57,936 nt of DNA from Oscillospiraceae bacterium (lineage in GTDB: Bacteria > Bacillota > Clostridia > Oscillospirales > Oscillospiraceae), in NCBI GenBank assembly GCA_017537165.1, contig JAFYLI010000052.1, positions 1-57,936 of the forward strand, given 5' to 3'. The first letter of the stretch is position 1; each line of letters begins with the position of its first letter. A model generated the notes under the pieces. It did no database searches, was not told the DNA's origin, and saw only the letters and a list, made by a program, of their open reading frames with translations. Of this stretch, positions 51,415-57,936 are shown piece after piece. The translations under genes and the position numbers were made by a program.

Positions 51415-52761
51415 GTGAAGCAGGTAACGGAATTTGCCGATAAATACGGAATGCTGCCATACGGTGCGGCTGTTATATGCGCCGTTTCGGGCGGAGCCGA
51501 TTCCGTGTGTCTGCTCCATATACTTAACGGTATAGCGCCTCAACGTGGTATTAAACTCTATGCAGCCCATTTCAATCACTGCCTGCGCGGAGAGGAGTCG
51601 GACAGAGATGAAAGCTTTGTTCGAAGCCTTTGCCGTGATATGGGTATAGAGCTTTTCTGTGCGTCCGGAGATGTAAACGGCTATGCCAAGGAAAATGGTT
51701 TGGGTATGGAAGAAGCGGCAAGGGTAATGCGGTATAAGTTCTTTGAAGAAACCGCATCAAAGATAGCGGGAAGCCGCGTCGCTACGGCACATAACGCCGA
51801 TGATAACGTGGAAACCGTACTGATGAATCTTACTCGCGGGGCTGGATTGAAGGGGTTATGCGGAATTCCGCCCGTGCGTGATATTTATATCAGGCCTCTT
51901 CTTTGCATGAGTAGAGATGAGATAAATGCCTACCTTGAAAGAAATGGCGTTGACCATGTAGAAGACTCCACAAATGCCGAGAGCGTATATACCCGTAACC
52001 GACTGCGCCATGAAGTCATTCCGGTGCTTAAAAGCATAAACCCGGGTCTTGCGGCCTCGGTAAAAGAAACATCGGAGTTAGTCAGAGAGGATGAAAGTCT
52101 GCTGGAAATGCTTTCGCAGCAGGCTGTGCCCTTTGAAAAGGACGAAGAGGGAAGAGTTGCTTTGTCTTGCGAGAAACTGAAAGCTGCGCCTTATCCTCTC
52201 GCTGCCCGCGGAATACGGAGAGCGGCAGCAAAACTTGGGTGTTACCCTGCTTCTGTGCATGTCAAGGCTGAGATGGAGATTGCCCGAGGAGACGATCCTT
52301 CGGCGGAAACCCAGTTTCCGGACGGAATAAATGTGAGCAGAGAGTATGATATGATGATATTTTCCCGCGCTGAAGAGCGGGGAAGCCTTGAAGAAACTGC
52401 ACTGCAATGGAATCGTTGGACGGAAATACGGAACAGCGACATTGAAGTGTGGTTTGGGGATGCGATAGATGTAACTGAAAATTCTGCTGAGATATTTCGG
52501 CTGAAAAGAAACGATATCAGCGGAGACCTCACGGTGAGAGCGCGCAGAACGGGAGATAAAATATGCCTGAATCGCCGTCAGGGAAGTAAGACACTGAAAA
52601 AACTGTTTATTGAAAAGAAAATACCGGCAGAGCGTCGGGCACAAATTCCGATAATCGCCGATAATGAAAAAATAATTGCGATTCCCAATCTTGGCCGCTC
52701 GGTTGAGCTTTCGTTGGAAAGTGAAGCCGATTGCGTCATAGTAATAAAACAAAATAATTAG
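51415..52761 (+). CDS. tilS: tRNA(Ile)-lysidine synthetase
   Basis: Makes lysidine at position 34 of tRNA-Ile(CAU), converting its codon specificity from AUG to AUA. The 448 residues start VKQVTEFADKYGMLPYG, then the PP-loop CAVSGGADSVCLLHIL, AAHFNHCLRGEESDRDE and ATAHNADDNVETVLMNLTRG, with a C-terminal substrate-binding domain. GTG 51415 is used. It is the first of tilS-hpt-ftsH, a well-known cluster. Confidence 0.95.
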   Translation: MKQVTEFADKYGMLPYGAAVICAVSGGADSVCLLHILNGIAPQRGIKLYAAHFNHCLRGEESDRDESFVRSLCRDMGIELFCASGDVNGYAKENGLGMEEAARVMRYKFFEETASKIAGSRVATAHNADDNVETVLMNLTRGAGLKGLCGIPPVRDIYIRPLLCMSRDEINAYLERNGVDHVEDSTNAESVYTRNRLRHEVIPVLKSINPGLAASVKETSELVREDESLLEMLSQQAVPFEKDEEGRVALSCEKLKAAPYPLAARGIRRAAAKLGCYPASVHVKAEMEIARGDDPSAETQFPDGINVSREYDMMIFSRAEERGSLEETALQWNRWTEIRNSDIEVWFGDAIDVTENSAEIFRLKRNDISGDLTVRARRTGDKICLNRRQGSKTLKKLFIEKKIPAERRAQIPIIADNEKIIAIPNLGRSVELSLESEADCVIVIKQNN

Positions 52762-52779
52762 GTCTTGTGGAGGTAAAAA

Positions 52780-53325
52780 ATGAATATGTTGAACGACATT
52801 GAAAGAGTTCTTGTTACCAAAGAGGAACTGGAAGAAAAAGTTCAGGTAATAGCCGACAAGATAGCTGTGGATTATGAAGATAAGAACCCTATATTTTTGG
52901 GAATTTTGAAGGGCTCTTTCGTATTTATGGCAGACCTTATGCGTAAAATAAATATCTATTGCGATATCGACTTTATGGCAGTGTCGTCCTATGGAAATCG
53001 TGCAACCACCAGCGGTGCGGTAAAGATAAACAAGGACCTCAGCCAGGATATTGAAGGTCGCCATGTAGTCATCGTAGAGGATATTCTGGACAGCGGTGTT
53101 ACACTGAGTTACCTTAAAAACTATCTGATGAACCGTAATCCTGCCTCCATAGCCATTTGCACGCTGTTGGATAAGCCTGCAAGACGCAAGGCTGATATAA
53201 AGGCTGACTATTTTGGTTTTGATATTCCTGATGAATTTGTAGTAGGCTACGGTCTTGATTATGCCGAGCGTTACAGAAATCTGCCTTTCATAGGCGTTCT
53301 TAAGCCGGAGATTTACAGCGAGTAA
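52780..53325 (+). CDS. hpt: Hypoxanthine phosphoribosyltransferase
   Basis: Purine salvage enzyme that makes IMP/GMP from hypoxanthine/guanine and PRPP. The 181-residue length is standard. Motifs are [13 protein letters not shown], the PRPP-binding [16 protein letters not shown] and the purine-contacting [21 protein letters not shown] 52780 follows GGAGG. It stands between tilS and ftsH as in Bacillus. Confidence 0.96.
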   Translation: MNMLNDIERVLVTKEELEEKVQVIADKIAVDYEDKNPIFLGILKGSFVFMADLMRKINIYCDIDFMAVSSYGNRATTSGAVKINKDLSQDIEGRHVVIVEDILDSGVTLSYLKNYLMNRNPASIAICTLLDKPARRKADIKADYFGFDIPDEFVVGYGLDYAERYRNLPFIGVLKPEIYSE

Positions 53326-53338
53326 GGAGTGAACCCCT

Positions 53339-55333
53339 TTGAACAAAAAGAAAAAGAATAGGCCGTTGGATATCGGCTTTTACATTATGATATTCATCAT
53401 TATCATGGCGGTAATTTTTATGCTTATGACAGGTGATGAAGGCGATTCCCTTAGTTATCTTGATGTGCGCCGCCTTTTCGAGCAGGAGCAGGTAAGTGCC
53501 TTCGTAATAGAGGGCGATGTGCTTATCATGGACTTGCGCGAACCTTTGGACGGACGTTATACTGTAACCCATGAACTGTACAGCGTGTCCATATTCTATG
53601 AGGATATGCACGATATTATCGACAGTCAGATGGCTGCAGGCGTGCTTGAAGATTACGATTATCTTACCGGGTGGGAAACTCCCTGGTGGCTTTCCTTCCT
53701 GCCTTATCTGGTTATAATGATCGTATTCATAGTAATCTGGTTTGTCCTCATGAATAAGAGCGGCGGTGGCGGCGATAAGGGCGTTATGAAATTCGGTAAG
53801 GCCCGCACCCGCGTAGGTTCTCCCGAGAAAAACAAGGTTACATTCAAGGATGTTGCAGGCGCTGACGAGGAAAAAGAAGAGTTGGAAGAGATTGTTCAGT
53901 TCCTCAAGGATCCCAAGCGCTTCGTTGAGATCGGTGCCCGTATTCCTAAGGGCGTTCTGCTTGTAGGCCCTCCCGGTACCGGTAAGACTCTTCTTGCGAA
54001 GGCTGTTGCGGGTGAAGCAGGCGTTCAGTTCCTGTCTATTTCCGGTTCCGACTTCGTTGAACTTTATGTCGGTGTCGGTGCATCCCGCGTCCGCGACCTC
54101 TTTGAGCAAGCCAAGAAGGCTGCTCCCACAATCATCTTCATTGACGAAATCGACGCCGTAGGCCGCCAGCGTGGCGCAGGTCTGGGCGGCGGACATGACG
54201 AAAGAGAGCAGACCCTTAACCAGCTGCTGGTTGAAATGGACGGTTTTGGCACCAACGAAGGCGTAATCGTCATGGCTGCAACAAACCGTCAGGATATACT
54301 TGACCGTGCGCTGCTGCGTCCCGGTCGTTTCGACAGACAGATCTACGTTGGCTACCCCGATATAAAGGGAAGAGAAGCTATTCTTAAGGTGCATGCTAAG
54401 GGTAAGCCTCTTGGTGAGGACGTAGACCTGAAGGTCATTGCTCAGTCTACCACCGGCTTTACAGGTGCAGACCTTGAGAATCTTCTCAACGAGGCAGCTC
54501 TTCTTGCAGCTCGCCGCCACGGCAGATTTATTACCATGCCTGACGTTGAAAGTGCCATGATAAAGGTCATTGCAGGCCCTGCAAAAAAGAGCAAGCTGGT
54601 ATCCGAAAGAGAACGCAGACTTACCGCTTATCATGAAGCAGGTCACGCAGTTGTAATGAATGCGCTTGAGCACTGCGATCCCGTTCACCAGATATCCATC
54701 GTTCCCCGCGGTCTTACCGGCGGTATGACCATTTCTCTGCCTCAGGAAGACAAGAGCTTCAACTCCAAGCTGGAGATGGAAGAGCGTATCGTTTCCCTGC
54801 TGGGCGGACGTATTGCCGAAAAGCTGGTGCTGGAGGATATATCCACCGGTGCTTCCAACGATATTCAGCGCGCAAGCTCTATTGCCCGTGCTATGGTAAC
54901 TCAGTACGGTATGAGCGAAAAGCTTGGCCCCGTTGTATATGACTCCGATAGCGGCGAAGTATTCCTGGGTCGTGATTTTGGCCACACCAAGAGCTACAGT
55001 GAAAAGGTTGCATCCATCATTGATGATGAGGTAAAGCTGATTATAGACACAGCTTATAATCGCTGTGAAGCTATCCTCAAGGACAATATGGATATCCTCG
55101 AGCTTACTGCTCAGTATCTCCTTGCCAATGAGAATATGGATGCAGAGACCTTCAAGTATCTCTGTGATAACCGTCAGCTGCCTCAGGCAAACACTGAAGA
55201 AGTACCTGCTGCGGTTGAAGAAACTGCAGTCGAGCAGGTTGAAACTGCTGCAGAGCCCGTAGCAAGCGAGCCTGCAGTTGAAGAGATTTTCGGTAGTGAA
55301 GAAACCGCCGAAATTGAAGAAACCGAAGAATAA
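53339..55333 (+). CDS. ftsH: ATP-dependent zinc metalloprotease FtsH
   Basis: Membrane AAA+ protease of membrane quality control. The 664 residues have two transmembrane helices (about 10-30 and 118-138), an extracytoplasmic loop between them, Walker A GPPGTGKT, Walker [16 protein letters not shown], the [22 protein letters not shown] and the zinc site HEAGH at 432-436. After the protease core there is an acidic Ala/Glu/Val tail of about 45 residues ([15 protein letters not shown] onward). TTG 53339 follows AAGGAGTG. It closes tilS-hpt-ftsH. Confidence 0.96.
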   Translation: MNKKKKNRPLDIGFYIMIFIIIMAVIFMLMTGDEGDSLSYLDVRRLFEQEQVSAFVIEGDVLIMDLREPLDGRYTVTHELYSVSIFYEDMHDIIDSQMAAGVLEDYDYLTGWETPWWLSFLPYLVIMIVFIVIWFVLMNKSGGGGDKGVMKFGKARTRVGSPEKNKVTFKDVAGADEEKEELEEIVQFLKDPKRFVEIGARIPKGVLLVGPPGTGKTLLAKAVAGEAGVQFLSISGSDFVELYVGVGASRVRDLFEQAKKAAPTIIFIDEIDAVGRQRGAGLGGGHDEREQTLNQLLVEMDGFGTNEGVIVMAATNRQDILDRALLRPGRFDRQIYVGYPDIKGREAILKVHAKGKPLGEDVDLKVIAQSTTGFTGADLENLLNEAALLAARRHGRFITMPDVESAMIKVIAGPAKKSKLVSERERRLTAYHEAGHAVVMNALEHCDPVHQISIVPRGLTGGMTISLPQEDKSFNSKLEMEERIVSLLGGRIAEKLVLEDISTGASNDIQRASSIARAMVTQYGMSEKLGPVVYDSDSGEVFLGRDFGHTKSYSEKVASIIDDEVKLIIDTAYNRCEAILKDNMDILELTAQYLLANENMDAETFKYLCDNRQLPQANTEEVPAAVEETAVEQVETAAEPVASEPAVEEIFGSEETAEIEETEE

Positions 55334-55352
55334 TTAACGAGGTATCATTGAA

Positions 55353-56447
55353 ATGAAATTAGGTATCGTAGGTCTGCCCAATGTGGGCAAGAGCACTCTT
55401 TTTAACGCAATCACCAATGCAGGCGCAGAGTCTGCAAACTACCCATTCTGCACTATCGAGCCCAACGTAGGCATGGTTTCTGTGCCCGATGAAAGACTGG
55501 ATTTCCTTGCAGAAATGTATGCCCCCAAGAAGTATACTCCCGCAGTTATCGAGTTTGTTGACATCGCAGGTCTTGTAAAGGGTGCATCCAAGGGTGAAGG
55601 CCTTGGCAACAAGTTCCTTTCCAATATCCGCATGACCGATGCTATCGTTCACGTTGTAAGATGCTTTGATGACTCTAACATCATTCACGTTGAGGGCAGC
55701 ACCGATCCTCTCCGCGATATTGAGACCATCGACCTTGAGCTCATTATGGCCGATATGGAAATGGTCGAGCGCCGAATTGATAAGGCAAAGAAGGCAGCTA
55801 AGGGCGACAAGAAGTATCTCCATGAAGCTGAAGTTCTGGAGCAGCTCCTTGAGCACCTTAACAACGGTAAGAATGCCCGCAGCTATGATTGCTCTCCCGA
55901 GGATAAGGAACTTATCTCCGAGTCCGAACTGCTGACTCTCAAGCCTGTAATCTACGCCGCAAACCTTGATGAAAAGACCTTTGCAGGCGGTTACGACGAT
56001 AATACCTATTATAATTCCGTCCTCGAGCACGCCAAGGCTGAAGGTTCTCTGGTTCTGCCTATCTGCGCAAAGGTAGAGCAGGAAATCGCAGAGCTTCCCG
56101 ACGAGGAAAAGGAAATGTTCCTCGAAGAGCTGGGCATTTCCGAGTCCGGTCTTGACCGTCTTATCAAGTGCTCCTACAGCCTGCTTGGCCTTATTTCCTA
56201 CCTCACCGCAGGCCCCGACGAAGTTCGCGCATGGACTATTACCAAGGGTACCAAAGCTCCTCAGGCAGCCGGTAAGATACATACCGACTTTGAGCGCGGC
56301 TTCATTCGTGCCGAAATCGTTGCATTTGAAGACCTCAAGGCATGCGGCAGCATGACTGCAGCCAAGGAGAAGGGTCTTGTCCGCAGCGAAGGTAAGGAAT
56401 ACGTCATGCATGACGGTGACGTTACCCTCTTCCGCTTCAACGTATAA
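55353..56447 (+). CDS. ychF: Redox-regulated ATPase YchF (Obg-like)
   Basis: A 364-residue P-loop ATPase of the OLA1/YchF family that associates with ribosomes. It begins MKLGIVGLPNVGKSTLFNAI and carries VEFVDIAGLVKGAS and VIYAANLDEK (the ATP-specific nucleotide-recognition region). A C-terminal TGS domain holds RAWTITKGTKAPQAAGKIH. ATG 55353 follows AACGAGG. It sits between ftsH and the DUF1624 gene. Confidence 0.96.
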   Translation: MKLGIVGLPNVGKSTLFNAITNAGAESANYPFCTIEPNVGMVSVPDERLDFLAEMYAPKKYTPAVIEFVDIAGLVKGASKGEGLGNKFLSNIRMTDAIVHVVRCFDDSNIIHVEGSTDPLRDIETIDLELIMADMEMVERRIDKAKKAAKGDKKYLHEAEVLEQLLEHLNNGKNARSYDCSPEDKELISESELLTLKPVIYAANLDEKTFAGGYDDNTYYNSVLEHAKAEGSLVLPICAKVEQEIAELPDEEKEMFLEELGISESGLDRLIKCSYSLLGLISYLTAGPDEVRAWTITKGTKAPQAAGKIHTDFERGFIRAEIVAFEDLKACGSMTAAKEKGLVRSEGKEYVMHDGDVTLFRFNV

Positions 56448-57145
56448 TGAAGAAGCAGCGCATCCAGAGTATAGACGCACTCCGTGGTCTTGCTGTGGTG
56501 CTGATGGTGGCGCATCATTTTCTCTTCGATTTGTATGCGTTTCTCGGAGCGCCGCGGTGGCTGTTCTATAACCCTGTTTTCAATATCCTGCACTATGTTT
56601 TTGCGGTGGTGTTCATAGGACTTTCGGGTGTGTCATCGCGCTTTTCGCGCAGCAATATAAGGCGCGGTGTTATCGTGCTGGCAATAGCGCTTGCAATGAG
56701 TCTCGTAACGTGGTTCCTTGCGATGCCGATACGCTTTGGAGTTCTCCACTTGTTGGGCGTGAGCATGATATTTTACGGTATCACCCATAAAATGTGGGAG
56801 AGTATACCCGATAAGCTTATGCCTGTCCTCTGTGTGCTGCTGATTATACTGAGCTTGTTGGCGGTGAATTTTATTCGTATTGATTCCGAACATTTGTGGA
56901 TGTTCGGCTGGTATACGGAGGATTTTTACAGTGCCGACTATTTCCCGATGCTTCCGTGGCTGTTTGTGTTCCTTTTCGGAACTTGGGTAGGTAAGCACGT
57001 GCGCGAAGGGCATCTGCCGAAGTGGTTTTATACTTTTTCTGTGCCGTTCTTCCCCCAGGTAGGCCGCAAGGCGCTGATAATTTATATCGTTCATCAGCCG
57101 ATACTTTACGGCCTTACGGTACTAATTGGCCTTATATTGTACTGA
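56447..57145 (+). CDS. DUF1624/HGSNAT-like acyltransferase-fold membrane protein
   Basis: A 232-residue polytopic membrane protein. The start RIQSIDALRGLAVVLMVAHHFLFDLYAF carries the family's catalytic-like His (landmark: RGLAVVLMVAHHFLFDLYA), and FPMLPWLFVFLFGTWVGKHV and LIIYIVHQPILYG are later helices. It belongs to the heparan-alpha-glucosaminide N-acetyltransferase/DUF1624 group, whose bacterial role is mostly unknown. Its ATG overlaps the ychF stop (TAATG). Confidence 0.85.
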   Translation: MKKQRIQSIDALRGLAVVLMVAHHFLFDLYAFLGAPRWLFYNPVFNILHYVFAVVFIGLSGVSSRFSRSNIRRGVIVLAIALAMSLVTWFLAMPIRFGVLHLLGVSMIFYGITHKMWESIPDKLMPVLCVLLIILSLLAVNFIRIDSEHLWMFGWYTEDFYSADYFPMLPWLFVFLFGTWVGKHVREGHLPKWFYTFSVPFFPQVGRKALIIYIVHQPILYGLTVLIGLILY

Positions 57146-57167
57146 AATCGGGGAATAATGATATAAA
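57137..57167 (+). promoter_or_regulatory. Putative promoter of the thrS leader
   Basis: TTGTAC at 57137-57142 and TATAAA at 57162-57167 with extended -10 TG; the 19-base spacer is long. The transcript would start near 57174, just before the T-box leader. Confidence 0.5.
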
Positions 57168-57174
57168 ATCATCG

Positions 57175-57450
57175 CATACCCTTGACAGCAGGGGCTATGA
57201 GTGATAACTTAGTTAAAGTGAAATGCTATGAAGGGAAGGGCCTTCCAACGCAAACTCTCAGAGAGAACGCGCCTTGGCTGAAAGCGTGTTCGGGTGAGCA
57301 GGAAACGCCTACCGCCCCGGAGCGGCCCGCAGAACGGGACGTGTTCCGCACGTTACAGCGGAAACTGAGCGGGGATACCGTGTGTATCTCAATCAGGGTG
57401 GAACCGTGTTTACTGCACCCCTGACGTTTACGTCAGGGGTGTTTTTATTT
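57175..57450 (+). promoter_or_regulatory. T-box riboswitch for threonyl-tRNA synthetase
   Basis: A tRNA-sensing leader. The conserved T-box AGGGTGGAACCGTG is at 57395-57408, right before the terminator. Stem I can be closed by GGGGC (57191-57195) with GCCCC (57314-57318), leaving ACC (57311-57313), a Thr codon, as the likely specifier directly before the 3' arm. The leader is about 275 bases, and fills most of the 389-base gap before thrS. Uncharged tRNA-Thr should favour the antiterminator over the hairpin at 57416-57450. The T-box is certain; the specifier assignment is inference. Confidence 0.93.
57416..57450 (+). terminator. T-box regulated terminator before thrS
   Basis: CACCCCTGACG-TTTA-CGTCAGGGGTG followed by TTTTTATTTT. 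The 5' arm of this stem competes with the antiterminator that includes the T-box sequence. Confidence 0.93.
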
Positions 57451-57534
57451 TGTGCACCGCTTGCTTGCAGATTGGCCCACCCCATGTTGTATTGCATAAT
57501 ATTTTTATCTTGAAATATATTAGGAGGAACAGAA

Positions 57535-57936
57535 ATGGCAGACAATCAGTACACTTTTGAAAACAAAGAATTTAAGGATACTTACCGCCACACCACTTCT
57601 CACATACTTGCTCAGGCTGTAAAGAGACTTTATCCCGACGTCAAGCTGGCCATCGGCCCCGCTATCGACGACGGTTTCTACTATGACTTCGATTCCGAGA
57701 AGCCCTTCACTCCCGAGATGCTGGAAGCTCTCGAGGCTGAAATGAAGAAAATCTGCAAGGAAAAGATTCCCCTTGAGCGTTTTGAACTGCCTCGCGAGGA
57801 AGCTATCAAGTTCATGCAGGAAAAGGATGAGCCCTATAAGGTAGAGCTTATTCAGGATCTTCCCGAAGACGCTGTTATCAGCTTCTATAAGCAGGGCGAC
57901 TTCACCGACCTCTGCGCAGGCCCCCACCTCGATAAC
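57535..57936 (+). CDS. thrS: Threonine-tRNA ligase, N-terminal part (3' end outside window)
   Basis: Charges tRNA-Thr. The first 134 codons start [20 protein letters not shown], then [20 protein letters not shown] and [16 protein letters not shown], which is the N2 editing domain with the HxxxH-type motif in HTTSHILA. The frame runs off the window at GPHLDN. There is no N-terminal TGS domain, which most ThrRS have, so the enzyme is the shorter form. ATG 57535 follows TAGGAGGAACAGAA. Expression is under the T-box just upstream. Confidence 0.95.
   Translation, partial: MADNQYTFENKEFKDTYRHTTSHILAQAVKRLYPDVKLAIGPAIDDGFYYDFDSEKPFTPEMLEALEAEMKKICKEKIPLERFELPREEAIKFMQEKDEPYKVELIQDLPEDAVISFYKQGDFTDLCAGPHLDN

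Noticed and set aside
53300..54985. A 561-codon open frame opposite ftsH.
   Set aside because: Shadow of ftsH; the plus-strand protein has the full set of conserved FtsH motifs.
57520..57927. A minus-strand frame over the thrS start.
   Set aside because: Shadow of the thrS N-terminus; no ribosome binding site and no family match.
1..57936. tRNA or rRNA genes, CRISPR arrays, insertion sequences, prophage or integrative element ends.
   Set aside because: No cloverleaf with CCA-type ends, no regularly spaced repeats, no transposase or integrase frame, and no direct repeats flanking gene blocks were seen.

Overview
The window is a 57.9 kb piece of a Gram-positive, low-to-mid GC chromosome, almost certainly from class Clostridia (an Oscillospirales-like gut or anaerobe lineage is my guess, not proven). 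The reasons are a complete eight-gene spoIIIA sporulation operon, a Firmicutes-type ylxM-ffh-rpsP-khpA-rimM-trmD run, gdpP-rplI-dnaB and tilS-hpt-ftsH gene orders, ECF-transporter genes, a T-box leader, strong GGAGG ribosome binding sites, TTG/GTG starts and sigma-A promoters of the TTGACA-N17-TATAAT type. I found no rRNA, tRNA, CRISPR array, insertion sequence or phage gene. Most of the window is core genome.

Layout. 1-3.9 kb: end of rnhB, yraN, an M19 dipeptidase, thrC and a metallophosphoesterase. 3.9-10 kb: protein quality control (tig, clpP, clpX, lon). 10-12.8 kb: a DUF3343 / cysteine-desulfurase-like pair (possible Se/S handling) and a MATE exporter. 12.9-17.7 kb: spoIIIAA-AH, the mother-cell part of the sporulation channel. 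17.8-21 kb: Asp23/Gls24 protein, nusB, xseA, xseB and a polyprenyl synthase. 21.2-28 kb: an rRNA-type methyltransferase, ecfA1-ecfA2-ecfT, truA, a DUF5711 membrane-anchored protein, cvpA and pgsA. 28-30.3 kb: a zinc-finger ClpE-like unfoldase. 30.4-31.2 kb: an AT-rich HAD hydrolase. 31.3-35 kb (minus): the ylxM-ffh-rpsP-khpA and rimM-trmD translation/secretion genes. 35.3-39.4 kb: a paired M16 peptidase set, lgt and a coiled-coil protein with a cysteine cluster. 39.4-40.5 kb: azlCD.

40.6-47.3 kb (minus) is the one clearly accessory stretch. It holds a TAXI-type TRAP transporter (receptor plus fused permease), a uroporphyrinogen-decarboxylase-family protein carrying the HxCG zinc motif of corrinoid-dependent methyltransferases, an NSS-family sodium symporter and an HTH-TPR regulator, each with its own promoter or terminator. 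47.5-57.1 kb (plus) is a long housekeeping run: gdpP, rplI, dnaB, tilS, hpt, ftsH, ychF and a DUF1624 membrane protein. The window ends with a threonine T-box leader and the first 134 codons of thrS.

The best candidates for undescribed biology are the 146-base ecfA1-ecfA2 spacer (four hairpins and a 28-codon reading frame with a good Shine-Dalgarno site), the methyltransferase-like gene with its consensus promoter flanked by inverted repeats beside a TRAP transporter, repeated TGTAAAG palindromes around the ylxM promoter, and the coiled-coil protein ending in a CCCGC cluster. No known defence or secretion island is visible, and all functional calls are from reading motifs, not from database searches.
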